Assembly: GCA_030142905.1 (NCBI GenBank)
Contig: JASJOG010000115.1
Location: 563,001 to 627,000 of the forward strand
Source: Heliopora coerulea
Lineage: Eukaryota; Cnidaria; Anthozoa; Scleralcyonacea; Helioporidae
DNA: 64,000 bases
Direction: 5' to 3'
Made by a program: the position numbers and the translations under genes. The notes under the pieces are model-generated. The model was not told the origin of the DNA, did no database searches, and worked only from the letters and a program-made list of their open reading frames with translations. This document shows, piece after piece, positions 36,501 through 51,500 of the stretch. Within the stretch, counting starts at the first letter, position 1; each line of letters opens with the position of its first letter.

Positions 36501-39500
36501 ATTGGTCGAAAAATCGTGAAAAACCAAAGGTTAACCCCTTTACTTTTTGGTCAAATTTTTCCACCTAAAATTTTCAACGTAATTTCGCTTAAAAACCACT
36601 CAAATCACTGCAAAACTAGTTTCTATGCAATAAACTTTCATATTCTGCACTTATTTCGAAAGTTGGAAATTGGTCGAAAAATCGCAAAAAACCAAAGGTT
36701 AACCCCTTTACTTTTTGGTCAAATTTTTCCACCTAAAATTTTCGACGTAATTTCCCTCAAAAACCACTCAAATCACTGCAAAACTAGTTTCTATGCAATA
36801 AACTTTCATATTCTGCACTTATTTCGAAAGTTGGAAATTGGTCGAAAAATCGTGAAAAACCAAAGGTTAACCCCTTTACTTTTTGGTCAAATTTTTCCAC
36901 CTAAAATTTTCAACGTAATTTCGCTTAAAAACCACTCAAATCACTGCAAAACTAGTTTCTATGCAATAAACTTTCATATTCTGCACTTATTTCGAAAGTT
37001 GGAAATTGGTCGAAAAATCGTGAAAAACCAAAGGTTAACCCCTTTACTTTTTGGTCAAATTTTTCCACCTAAAATTTTCAACGTAATTTCGCTTAAAAAC
37101 CACTCAAATCACTGCAAAACTAGTTTCTATGCAATAAACTTTCATATTCTGCACTTATTTCGAAAGTTGGAAATTGGTCGAAAAATCGTGAAAAACCAAA
37201 GGTTAACCCCTTTACTTTTTGGTCAAATTTTTCCACCTAAAATTTTCAACGTAATTTCGCTTAAAAACCACTCAAATCACTGCAAAACTAGTTTCTATGC
37301 AATAAACTTTCATATTCTGCACTTATTTCGAAAGTTGGAAATTGGTCGAAAAATCGCAAAAAACCAAAGGTTAACCCCTTTACTTTTTGGTCAAATTTTT
37401 CCACCTAAAATTTTCGACGTAATTTCGCTTAAAAACCACTCAAATCACTGCAAAACTAGTTTCTATGCAATAAACTTTCATATTCTGCACTTATTTCGAA
37501 AGTTGGAAATTGGTCGAAAAATCGTGAAAAACCAAAGGTTAACCCCTTTACTTTTTGGTCAAATTTTTCCACCTAAAATTTTCAACGTAATTTCGCTTAA
37601 AAACCACTCAAATCACTGCAAAACTAGTTTCTATGCAATAAACTTTCATATTCTGCACTTATTTCGAAAGTTGGAAATTGGTCGAAAAATCGTGAAAAAC
37701 CAAAGGTTAACCCCTTTACTTTTTGGTCAAATTTTTCCACCTAAAATTTTCAACGTAATTTCGCTTAAAAACCACTCAAATCACTGCAAAACTAGTTTCT
37801 ATGCAATAAACTTTCATATTCTGCACTTATTTCGAAAGTTGGAAATTGGTCGAAAAATCGCAAAAAACCAAAGGTTAACCCCTTTACTTTTTGGTCAAAT
37901 TTTTCCACCTAAAATTTTCAACGTAATTTCGCTTAAAAACCACTCAAATCACTGCAAAACTAGTTTCTATGCAATAAACTTTCATATTCTGCACTTATTT
38001 CGAAAGTTGGAAATTGGTCGAAAAATCGCAAAAAACCAAAGGTTAACCCCTTTACTTTTTGGTCAAATTTTTCCACCTAAAATTTTCAACGTAATTTCGC
38101 TTAAAAACCACTCAAATCACTGCAAAACTAGTTTCTATGCAATAAACTTTCATATTCTGCACTTATTTCGAAAGTTGGAAATTGGTCGAAAAATCGTGAA
38201 AAACCAAAGGTTAACCCCTTTACTTTTTGGTCAAATTTTTCCACCTAAAATTTTCAACGTAATTTCGCTTAAAAACCACTCAAATCACTGCAAAACTAGT
38301 TTCTATGCAATAAACTTTCATATTCTGCACTTATTTCGAAAGTTGGAAATTGGTCGAAAAATCGCAAAAAACCAAAGGTTAACCCCTTTACTTTTTGGTC
38401 AAATTTTTCCACCTAAAATTTTCAACGTAATTTCCCTCAAAAACCACTCAAATCACTGCAAAACTAGTTTCTATGCAATAAACTTTCATATTCTGCACTT
38501 ATTTCGAAAGTTGGAAATTGGTCGAAAAATCGTCAAAAACCAAAGGTTAACCCCTTTACTTTTTGGTCAAATTTTTCCACCTAAAATTTTCAACGTAATT
38601 TCGCTTAAAAACCACTCAAATCACTGCAAAACTAGTTTCTATGCAATAAACTTTCATATTCTGCACTTATTTCGAAAGTTGGAAATTGGTCGAAAAATCG
38701 TGAAAAACCAAAGGTTAACCCCTTTACTTTTTGGTCAAATTTTTCCACCTAAAATTTTCAACGTAATTTCGCTTAAAAACCACTCAAATCACTGCAAAAC
38801 TAGTTTCTATGCAATAAACTTTCATATTCTGCACTTATTTCGAAAGTTGGAAATTGGTCGAAAAATCGTGAAAAACCAAAGGTTAACCCCTTTACTTTTT
38901 GGTCAAATTTTTCCACCTAAAATTTTCAACGTAATTTCGCTTAAAAACCACTCAAATCACTGCAAAACTAGTTTCTATGCAATAAACTTTCATATTCTGC
39001 ACTTATTTCGAAAGTTGGAAATTGGTCGAAAAATCGCAAAAAACCAAAGGTTAACCCCTTTACTTTTTGGTCAAATTTTTCCACCTAAAATTTTCAACGT
39101 AATTTCGCTTAAAAACCACTCAAATCACTGCAAAACTAGTTTCTATGCAATAAACTTTCATATTCTGCACTTATTTCGAAAGTTGGAAATTGGTCGAAAA
39201 ATCGTGAAAAACCAAAGGTTAACCCCTTTACTTTTTGGTCAAATTTTTCCACCTAAAATTTTCAACGTAATTTCGCTTAAAAACCACTCAAATCACTGCA
39301 AAACTAGTTTCTATGCAATAAACTTTCATATTCTGCACTTATTTCGAAAGTTGGAAATTGGTCGAAAAATCGCAAAAAACCAAAGGTTAACCCCTTTACT
39401 TTTTGGTCAAATTTTTCCACCTAAAATTTTCAACGTAATTTCGCTTAAAAACCACTCAAATCACTGCAAAACTAGTTTCTATGCAATAAACTTTCATATT

Positions 39501-42500
39501 CTGCACTTATTTCGAAAGTTGGAAATTGGTCGAAAAATCGCAAAAAACCAAAGGTTAACCCCTTTACTTTTTGGTCAAATTTTTCCACCTAAAATTTTCG
39601 ACGTAATTTCCCTCAAAAACCACTCCAATAACTGCAAAACTAGTTTCTATGCAATAAACTTTCATATTCTGCACTTATTTCGAAAGTTGGAAATTGGTCG
39701 AAAAATCGTCAAAAACCAAAGGTTAACCCCTTTACTTTTTGGTCAAATTTTTCCACCTAAAATTTTCGACGTAATTTCGCTTAAAAACCACTCCAATCAC
39801 TGCAAAACTAGTTTCTATGCAATAAACTTTCATATTCTGCACTTATTTCGAAAGTTGGAAATTGGTCGAAAAATCGTGAAAAACCAAAGGTTAACCCCTT
39901 TACTTTTTGGTCAAATTTTTCCACCTAAAATTTTCAACGTAATTTCGCTTAAAAACCACTCAAATCACTGCAAAACTAGTTTCTATGCAATAAACTTTCA
40001 TATTCTGCACTTATTTCGAAAGTTGGAAATTGGTCGAAAAATCGTGAAAAACCAAAGGTTAACCCCTTTACTTTTTGGTCAAATTTTTCCACCTAAAATT
40101 TTCAACGTAATTTCGCTTAAAAACCACTCAAATCACTGCAAAACTAGTTTCTATGCAATAAACTTTCATATTCTGCACTTATTTCGAAAGTTGGAAATTG
40201 GTCGAAAAATCGCAAAAAACCAAAGGTTAACCCCTTTACTTTTTGGTCAAATTTTTCCACCTAAAATTTTCGACGTAATTTCGCTTAAAAACCACTCAAA
40301 TCACTGCAAAACTAGTTTCTATGCAATAAACTTTCATATTCTGCACTTATTTCGAAAGTTGGAAATTGGTCGAAAAATCGTGAAAAACCAAAGGTTAACC
40401 CCTTTACTTTTTGGTCAAATTTTTCCACCTAAAATTTTCAACGTAATTTCGCTTAAAAACCACTCAAATCACTGCAAAACTAGTTTCTATGCAATAAACT
40501 TTCATATTCTGCACTTATTTCGAAAGTTGGAAATTGGTCGAAAAATCGTGAAAAACCAAAGGTTAACCCCTTTACTTTTTGGTCAAATTTTTCCACCTAA
40601 AATTTTCAACGTAATTTCGCTTAAAAACCACTCAAATCACTGCAAAACTAGTTTCTATGCAATAAACTTTCATATTCTGCACTTATTTCGAAAGTTGGAA
40701 ATTGGTCGAAAAATCGTGAAAAACCAAAGGTTAACCCCTTTACTTTTTGGTCAAATTTTTCCACCTAAAATTTTCAACGTAATTTCGCTTAAAAACCACT
40801 CAAATCACTGCAAAACTAGTTTCTATGCAATAAACTTTCATATTCTGCACTTATTTCGAAAGTTGGAAATTGGTCGAAAAATCGCAAAAAACCAAAGGTT
40901 AACCCCTTTACTTTTTGGTCAAATTTTTCCACCTAAAATTTTCAACGTAATTTCGCTTAAAAACCACTCAAATCACTGCAAAACTAGTTTCTATGCAATA
41001 AACTTTCATATTCTGCACTTATTTCGAAAGTTGGAAATTGGTCGAAAAATCGTGAAAAACCAAAGGTTAACCCCTTTACTTTTTGGTCAAATTTTTCCAC
41101 CTAAAATTTTCAACGTAATTTCGCTTAAAAACCACTCAAATCACTGCAAAACTAGTTTCTATGCAATAAACTTTCATATTCTGCACTTATTTCGAAAGTT
41201 GGAAATTGGTCGAAAAATCGTGAAAAACCAAAGGTTAACCCCTTTACTTTTTGGTCAAATTTTTCCACCTAAAATTTTCAACGTAATTTCGCTTAAAAAC
41301 CACTCAAATCACTGCAAAACTAGTTTCTATGCAATAAACTTTCATATTCTGCACTTATTTCGAAAGTTGGAAATTGGTCGAAAAATCGTGAAAAACCAAA
41401 GGTTAACCCCTTTACTTTTTGGTCAAATTTTTCCACCTAAAATTTTCAACGTAATTTCGCTTAAAAACCACTCAAATCACTGCAAAACTAGTTTCTATGC
41501 AATAAACTTTCATATTCTGCACTTATTTCGAAAGTTGGAAATTGGTCGAAAAATCGCAAAAAACCAAAGGTTAACCCCTTTACTTTTTGGTCAAATTTTT
41601 CCACCTAAAATTTTCGACGTAATTTCGCTTAAAAACCACTCAAATCACTGCAAAACTAGTTTCTATGCAATAAACTTTCATATTCTGCACTTATTTCGAA
41701 AGTTGGAAATTGGTCGAAAAATCGTGAAAAACCAAAGGTTAACCCCTTTACTTTTTGGTCAAATTTTTCCACCTAAAATTTTCAACGTAATTTCGCTTAA
41801 AAACCACTCAAATCACTGCAAAACTAGTTTCTATGCAATAAACTTTCATATTCTGCACTTATTTCGAAAGTTGGAAATTGGTCGAAAAATCGCAAAAAAC
41901 CAAAGGTTAACCCCTTTACTTTTTGGTCAAATTTTTCCACCAAAAATTTTCGACGTAATTTCGCTCAAAAACCACTCAAATCACTGCAAAACTAGTTTCT
42001 ATGCAATAAACTTTCATATTCTGCACTTATTTCGAAAGTTGGAAATTGGTCGAAAAATCGTGAAAAACCAAAGGTTAACCCCTTTACTTTTTGGTCAAAT
42101 TTTTCCACCTAAAATTTTCAACGTAATTTCGCTTAAAAACCACTCAAATCACTGCAAAACTAGTTTCTATGCAATAAACTTTCATATTCTGCACTTATTT
42201 CGAAAGTTGGAAATTGGTCGAAAAATCGTCAAAAACCAAAGGTTAACCCCTTTACTTTTTGGTCAAATTTTTCCACCTAAAATTTTCAACGTAATTTCGC
42301 TTAAAAACCACTCAAATCACTGCAAAACTAGTTTCTATGCAATAAACTTTCATATTCTGCACTTATTTCGAAAGTTGGAAATTGGTCGAAAAATCGTGAA
42401 AAACCAAAGGTTAACCCCTTTACTTTTTGGTCAAATTTTTCCACCTAAAATTTTCAACGTAATTTCGCTTAAAAACCACTCAAATCACTGCAAAACTAGT

Positions 42501-45500
42501 TTCTATGCAATAAACTTTCATATTCTGCACTTATTTCGAAAGTTGGAAATTGGTCGAAAAATCGCAAAAAACCAAAGGTTAACCCCTTTACTTTTTGGTC
42601 AAATTTTTCCACCTAAAATTTTCAACGTAATTTCCCTCAAAAACCACTCAAATCACTGCAAAACTAGTTTCTATGCAATAAACTTTCATATTCTGCACTT
42701 ATTTCGAAAGTTGGAAATTGGTCGAAAAATCGTCAAAAACCAAAGGTTAACCCCTTTACTTTTTGGTCAAATTTTTCCACCTAAAATTTTCGACGTAATT
42801 TCGCTTAAAAACCACTCAAATCACTGCAAAACTAGTTTCTATGCAATAAACTTTCATATTCTGCACTTATTTCGAAAGTTGGAAATTGGTCGAAAAATCG
42901 TGAAAAACCAAAGGTTAACCCCTTTACTTTTTGGTCAAATTTTTCCACCTAAAATTTTCAACGTAATTTCGCTTAAAAACCACTCAAATCACTGCAAAAC
43001 TAGTTTCTATGCAATAAACTTTCATATTCTGCACTTATTTCGAAAGTTGGAAATTGGTCGAAAAATCGTGAAAAACCAAAGGTTAACCCCTTTACTTTTT
43101 GGTCAAATTTTTCCACCTAAAATTTTCAACGTAATTTCGCTTAAAAACCACTCAAATCACTGCAAAACTAGTTTCTATGCAATAAACTTTCATATTCTGC
43201 ACTTATTTCGAAAGTTGGAAATTGGTCGAAAAATCGCAAAAAACCAAAGGTTAACCCCTTTACTTTTTGGTCAAATTTTTCCACCTAAAATTTTCAACGT
43301 AATTTCGCTTAAAAACCACTCAAATCACTGCAAAACTAGTTTCTATGCAATAAACTTTCATATTCTGCACTTATTTCGAAAGTTGGAAATTGGTCGAAAA
43401 ATCGTGAAAAACCAAAGGTTAACCCCTTTACTTTTTGGTCAAATTTTTCCACCTAAAATTTTCAACGTAATTTCGCTTAAAAACCACTCAAATCACTGCA
43501 AAACTAGTTTCTATGCAATAAACTTTCATATTCTGCACTTATTTCGAAAGTTGGAAATTGGTCGAAAAATCGCAAAAAACCAAAGGTTAACCCCTTTACT
43601 TTTTGGTCAAATTTTTCCACCTAAAATTTTCAACGTAATTTCGCTTAAAAACCACTCAAATCACTGCAAAACTAGTTTCTATGCAATAAACTTTCATATT
43701 CTGCACTTATTTCGAAAGTTGGAAATTGGTCGAAAAATCGCAAAAAACCAAAGGTTAACCCCTTTACTTTTTGGTCAAATTTTTCCACCTAAAATTTTCG
43801 ACGTAATTTCCCTCAAAAACCACTCCAATAACTGCAAAACTAGTTTCTATGATATAACCTTTCATATTCTGCACTTATTTCGAAAGTTGGAAATTGGTCG
43901 AAAAATCGTCAAAAACCAAAGGTTAACCCCTTTACTTTTTGGTCAAATTTTTCCACCTAAAATTTTCAACGTAATTTCGCTTAAAAACCACTCAAATCAC
44001 TGCAAAACTAGTTTCTATGCAATAAACTTTCATATTCTGCACTTATTTCGAAAGTTGGAAATTGGTCGAAAAATCGTGAAAAACCAAAGGTTAACCCCTT
44101 TACTTTTTGGTCAAATTTTTCCACCTAAAATTTTCAACGTAATTTCGCTTAAAAACCACTCAAATCACTGCAAAACTAGTTTCTATGCAATAAACTTTCA
44201 TATTCTGCACTTATTTCGAAAGTTGGAAATTGGTCGAAAAATCGCAAAAAACCAAAGGTTAACCCCTTTACTTTTTGGTCAAATTTTTCCACCTAAAATT
44301 TTCAACGTAATTTCGCTTAAAAACCACTCAAATCACTGCAAAACTAGTTTCTATGCAATAAACTTTCATATTCTGCACTTATTTCGAAAGTTGGAAATTG
44401 GTCGAAAAATCGCAAAAAACCAAAGGTTAACCCCTTTACTTTTTGGTCAAATTTTTCCACCTAAAATTTTCAACGTAATTTCGCTTAAAAACCACTCAAA
44501 TCACTGCAAAACTAGTTTCTATGCAATAAACTTTCATATTCTGCACTTATTTCGAAAGTTGGAAATTGGTCGAAAAATCGCAAAAAACCAAAGGTTAACC
44601 CCTTTACTTTTTGGTCAAATTTTTCCACCTAAAATTTTCAACGTAATTTCGCTTAAAAACCACTCAAATCACTGCAAAACTAGTTTCTATGCAATAAACT
44701 TTCATATTCTGCACTTATTTCGAAAGTTGGAAATTGGTCGAAAAATCGTGAAAAACCAAAGGTTAACCCCTTTACTTTTTGGTCAAATTTTTCCACCTCA
44801 AATTTTCAACGTAATTTCGCTTAAAAACCACTCAAATCACTGCAAAACTAGTTTCTATGCAATAAACTTTCATATTCTGCACTTATTTCGAAAGTTGGAA
44901 ATTGGTCGAAAAATCGTGAAAAACCAAAGGTTAACCCCTTTACTTTTTGGTCAAATTTTTCCACCTAAAATTTTCAACGTAATTTCGCTTAAAAACCACT
45001 CAAATCACTGCAAAACTAGTTTCTATGCAATAAACTTTCATATTCTGCACTTATTTCGAAAGTTGGAAATTGGTCGAAAAATCGCAAAAAACCAAAGGTT
45101 AACCCCTTTACTTTTTGGTCAAATTTTTCCACCTAAAATTTTCAACGTAATTTCGCTTAAAAACCACTCAAATCACTGCAAAACTAGTTTCTATGCAATA
45201 AACTTTCATATTCTGCACTTATTTCGAAAGTTGGAAATTGGTCGAAAAATCGTGAAAAACCAAAGGTTAACCCCTTTACTTTTTGGTCAAATTTTTCCAC
45301 CTAAAATTTTCAACGTAATTTCGCTTAAAAACCACTCAAATCACTGCAAAACTAGTTTCTATGCAATAAACTTTCATATTCTGCACTTATTTCGAAAGTT
45401 GGAAATTGGTCGAAAAATCGTGAAAAACCAAAGGTTAACCCCTTTACTTTTTGGTCAAATTTTTCCACCTAAAATTTTCAACGTAATTTCGCTTAAAAAC

Positions 45501-48500
45501 CACTCAAATCACTGCAAAACTAGTTTCTATGCAATAAACTTTCATATTCTGCACTTATTTCGAAAGTTGGAAATTGGTCGAAAAATCGTGAAAAACCAAA
45601 GGTTAACCCCTTTACTTTTTGGTCAAATTTTTCCACCTAAAATTTTCAACGTAATTTCGCTTAAAAACCACTCAAATCACTGCAAAACTAGTTTCTATGC
45701 AATAAACTTTCATATTCTGCACTTATTTCGAAAGTTGGAAATTGGTCGAAAAATCGCAAAAAACCAAAGGTTAACCCCTTTACTTTTTGGTCAAATTTTT
45801 CCACCTAAAATTTTCGACGTAATTTCGCTTAAAAACCACTCAAATCACTGCAAAACTAGTTTCTATGCAATAAACTTTCATATTCTGCACTTATTTCGAA
45901 AGTTGGAAATTGGTCGAAAAATCGTCAAAAACCAAAGGTTAACCCCTTTACTTTTTGGTCAAATTTTTCCACCTAAAATTTTCAACGTAATTTCGCTTAA
46001 AAACCACTCAAATCACTGCAAAACTAGTTTCTATGCAATAAACTTTCATATTCTGCACTTATTTCGAAAGTTGGAAATTGGTCGAAAAATCGCAAAAAAC
46101 CAAAGGTTAACCCCTTTACTTTTTGGTCAAATTTTTCCACCTAAAATTTTCGACGTAATTTCGCTTAAAAACCACTCAAATCACTGCAAAACTAGTTTCT
46201 ATGCAATAAACTTTCATATTCTGCACTTATTTCGAAAGTTGGAAATTGGTCGAAAAATCGTGAAAAACCAAAGGTTAACCCCTTTACTTTTTGGTCAAAT
46301 TTTTCCACCTAAAATTTTCAACGTAATTTCGCTTAAAAACCACTCAAATCACTGCAAAACTAGTTTCTATGCAATAAACTTTCATATTCTGCACTTATTT
46401 CGAAAGTTGGAAATTGGTCGAAAAATCGTCAAAAACCAAAGGTTAACCCCTTTACTTTTTGGTCAAATTTTTCCACCTCAAATTTTCAACGTAATTTCGC
46501 TTAAAAACCACTCAAATCACTGCAAAACTAGTTTCTATGCAATAAACTTTCATATTCTGCACTTATTTCGAAAGTTGGAAATTGGTCGAAAAATCGTCAA
46601 AAACCAAAGGTTAACCCCTTTACTTTTTGGTCAAATTTTTCCACCTAAAATTTTCAACGTAATTTCGCTTAAAAACCACTCAAATCACTGCAAAACTAGT
46701 TTCTATGCAATAAACTTTCATATTCTGCACTTATTTCGAAAGTTGGAAATTGGTCGAAAAATCGCAAAAAACCAAAGGTTAACCCCTTTACTTTTTGGTC
46801 AAATTTTTCCACCTAAAATTTTCAACGTAATTTCGCTTAAAAACCACTCAAATCACTGCAAAACTAGTTTCTATGCAATAAACTTTCATATTCTGCACTT
46901 ATTTCGAAAGTTGGAAATTGGTCGAAAAATCGTGAAAAACCAAAGGTTAACCCCTTTACTTTTTGGTCAAATTTTTCCACCTAAAATTTTCAACGTAATT
47001 TCGCTTAAAAACCACTCAAATCACTGCAAAACTAGTTTCTATGCAATAAACTTTCATATTCTGCACTTATTTCGAAAGTTGGAAATTGGTCGAAAAATCG
47101 TGAAAAACCAAAGGTTAACCCCTTTACTTTTTGGTCAAATTTTTCCACCTAAAATTTTCAACGTAATTTCGCTTAAAAACCACTCAAATCACTGCAAAAC
47201 TAGTTTCTATGCAATAAACTTTCATATTCTGCACTTATTTCGAAAGTTGGAAATTGGTCGAAAAATCGTGAAAAACCAAAGGTTAACCCCTTTACTTTTT
47301 GGTCAAATTTTTCCACCTAAAATTTTCAACGTAATTTCGCTTAAAAACCACTCAAATCACTGCAAAACTAGTTTCTATGCAATAAACTTTCATATTCTGC
47401 ACTTATTTCGAAAGTTGGAAATTGGTCGAAAAATCGTGAAAAACCAAAGGTTAACCCCTTTACTTTTTGGTCAAATTTTTCCACCTAAAATTTTCAACGT
47501 AATTTCGCTTAAAAACCACTCAAATCACTGCAAAACTAGTTTCTATGCAATAAACTTTCATATTCTGCACTTATTTCGAAAGTTGGAAATTGGTCGAAAA
47601 ATCGTGAAAAACCAAAGGTTAACCCCTTTACTTTTTGGTCAAATTTTTCCACCTAAAATTTTCAACGTAATTTCGCTTAAAAACCACTCAAATCACTGCA
47701 AAACTAGTTTCTATGCAATAAACTTTCATATTCTGCACTTATTTCGAAAGTTGGAAATTGGTCGAAAAATCGTGAAAAACCAAAGGTTAACCCCTTTACT
47801 TTTTGGTCAAATTTTTCCACCTAAAATTTTCAACGTAATTTCGCTTAAAAACCACTCAAATCACTGCAAAACTAGTTTCTATGCAATAAACTTTCATATT
47901 CTGCACTTATTTCGAAAGTTGGAAATTGGTCGAAAAATCGTGAAAAACCAAAGGTTAACCCCTTTACTTTTTGGTCAAATTTTTCCACCTAAAATTTTCA
48001 ACGTAATTTCGCTTAAAAACCACTCAAATCACTGCAAAACTAGTTTCTATGCAATAAACTTTCATATTCTGCACTTATTTCGAAAGTTGGAAATTGGTCG
48101 AAAAATCGCAAAAAACCAAAGGTTAACCCCTTTACTTTTTGGTCAAATTTTTCCACCTAAAATTTTCAACGTAATTTCGCTTAAAAACCACTCAAATCAC
48201 TGCAAAACTAGTTTCTATGCAATAAACTTTCATATTCTGCACTTATTTCGAAAGTTGGAAATTGGTCGAAAAATCGCAAAAAACCAAAGGTTAACCCCTT
48301 TACTTTTTGGTCAAATTTTTCCACCTAAAATTTTCGACGTAATTTCGCTTAAAAACCACTCAAATCACTGCAAAACTAGTTTCTATGCAATAAACTTTCA
48401 TATTCTGCACTTATTTCGAAAGTTGGAAATTGGTCGAAAAATCGTGAAAAACCAAAGGTTAACCCCTTTACTTTTTGGTCAAATTTTTCCACCTCAAATT

Positions 48501-51500
48501 TTCAACGTAATTTCGCTTAAAAACCACTCAAATCACTGCAAAACTAGTTTCTATGCAATAAACTTTCATATTCTGCACTTATTTCGAAAGTTGGAAATTG
48601 GTCGAAAAATCGTGAAAAACCAAAGGTTAACCCCTTTACTTTTTGGTCAAATTTTTCCACCTAAAATTTTCAACGTAATTTCGCTTAAAAACCACTCAAA
48701 TCACTGCAAAACTAGTTTCTATGCAATAAACTTTCATATTCTGCACTTATTTCGAAAGTTGGAAATTGGTCGAAAAATCGTGAAAAACCAAAGGTTAACC
48801 CCTTTACTTTTTGGTCAAATTTTTCCACCTAAAATTTTCAACGTAATTTCGCTTAAAAACCACTCAAATCACTGCAAAACTAGTTTCTATGCAATAAACT
48901 TTCATATTCTGCACTTATTTCGAAAGTTGGAAATTGGTCGAAAAATCGCAAAAAACCAAAGGTTAACCCCTTTACTTTTTGGTCAAATTTTTCCACCTAA
49001 AATTTTCAACGTAATTTCGCTTAAAAACCACTCAAATCACTGCAAAACTAGTTTCTATGCAATAAACTTTCATATTCTGCACTTATTTCGAAAGTTGGAA
49101 ATTGGTCGAAAAATCGCAAAAAACCAAAGGTTAACCCCTTTACTTTTTGGTCAAATTTTTCCACCTAAAATTTTCAACGTAATTTCGCTTAAAAACCACT
49201 CAAATCACTGCAAAACTAGTTTCTATGCAATAAACTTTCATATTCTGCACTTATTTCGAAAGTTGGAAATTGGTCGAAAAATCGTCAAAAACCAAAGGTT
49301 AACCCCTTTACTTTTTGGTCAAATTTTTCCACCTAAAATTTTCAACGTAATTTCGCTTAAAAACCACTCAAATCACTGCAAAACTAGTTTCTATGCAATA
49401 AACTTTCATATTCTGCACTTATTTCGAAAGTTGGAAATTGGTCGAAAAATCGCAAAAAACCAAAGGTTAACCCCTTTACTTTTTGGTCAAATTTTTCCAC
49501 CTAAAATTTTCGACGTAATTTCGCTTAAAAACCACTCAAATCACTGCAAAACTAGTTTCTATGCAATAAACTTTCATATTCTGCACTTATTTCGAAAGTT
49601 GGAAATTGGTCGAAAAATCGTCAAAAACCAAAGGTTAACCCCTTTACTTTTTGGTCAAATTTTTCCACCTAAAATTTTCAACGTAATTTCGCTTAAAAAC
49701 CACTCAAATCACTGCAAAACTAGTTTCTATGCAATAAACTTTCATATTCTGCACTTATTTCGAAAGTTGGAAATTGGTCGAAAAATCGTGAAAAACCAAA
49801 GGTTAACCCCTTTACTTTTTGGTCAAATTTTTCCACCTAAAATTTTCAACGTAATTTCGCTTAAAAACCACTCAAATCACTGCAAAACTAGTTTCTATGC
49901 AATAAACTTTCATATTCTGCACTTATTTCGAAAGTTGGAAATTGGTCGAAAAATCGTGAAAAACCAAAGGTTAACCCCTTTACTTTTTGGTCAAATTTTT
50001 CCACCTAAAATTTTCAACGTAATTTCGCTTAAAAACCACTCAAATCACTGCAAAACTAGTTTCTATGCAATAAACTTTCATATTCTGCACTTATTTCGAA
50101 AGTTGGAAATTGGTCGAAAAATCGCAAAAAACCAAAGGTTAACCCCTTTACTTTTTGGTCAAATTTTTCCACCTAAAATTTTCGACGTAATTTCGCTTAA
50201 AAACCACTCAAATCACTGCAAAACTAGTTTCTATGCAATAAACTTTCATATTCTGCACTTATTTCGAAAGTTGGAAATTGGTCGAAAAATCGTGAAAAAC
50301 CAAAGGTTAACCCCTTTACTTTTTGGTCAAATTTTTCCACCTAAAATTTTCAACGTAATTTCGCTTAAAAACCACTCAAATCACTGCAAAACTAGTTTCT
50401 ATGCAATAAACTTTCATATTCTGCACTTATTTCGAAAGTTGGAAATTGGTCGAAAAATCGCAAAAAACCAAAGGTTAACCCCTTTACTTTTTGGTCAAAT
50501 TTTTCCACCTAAAATTTTCAACGTAATTTCGCTTAAAAACCACTCAAATCACTGCAAAACTAGTTTCTATGCAATAAACTTTCATATTCTGCACTTATTT
50601 CGAAAGTTGGAAATTGGTCGAAAAATCGTGAAAAACCAAAGGTTAACCCCTTTACTTTTTGGTCAAATTTTTCCACCTAAAATTTTCAACGTAATTTCGC
50701 TTAAAAACCACTCAAATCACTGCAAAACTAGTTTCTATGCAATAAACTTTCATATTCTGCACTTATTTCGAAAGTTGGAAATTGGTCGAAAAATCGTGAA
50801 AAACCAAAGGTTAACCCCTTTACTTTTTGGTCAAATTTTTCCACCTAAAATTTTCAACGTAATTTCGCTTAAAAACCACTCAAATCACTGCAAAACTAGT
50901 TTCTATGCAATAAACTTTCATATTCTGCACTTATTTCGAAAGTTGGAAATTGGTCGAAAAATCGCAAAAAACCAAAGGTTAACCCCTTTACTTTTTGGTC
51001 AAATTTTTCCACCTAAAATTTTCAACGTAATTTCGCTTAAAAACCACTCAAATCACTGCAAAACTAGTTTCTATGCAATAAACTTTCATATTCTGCACTT
51101 ATTTCGAAAGTTGGAAATTGGTCGAAAAATCGCAAAAAACCAAAGGTTAACCCCTTTACTTTTTGGTCAAATTTTTCCACCTAAAATTTTCGACGTAATT
51201 TCGCTTAAAAACCACTCAAATCACTGCAAAACTAGTTTCTATGCAATAAACTTTCATATTCTGCACTTATTTCGAAAGTTGGAAATTGGTCGAAAAATCG
51301 TGAAAAACCAAAGGTTAACCCCTTTACTTTTTGGTCAAATTTTTCCACCTAAAATTTTCAACGTAATTTCGCTTAAAAACCACTCAAATCACTGCAAAAC
51401 TAGTTTCTATGCAATAAACTTTCATATTCTGCACTTATTTCGAAAGTTGGAAATTGGTCGAAAAATCGTGAAAAACCAAAGGTTAACCCCTTTACTTTTT

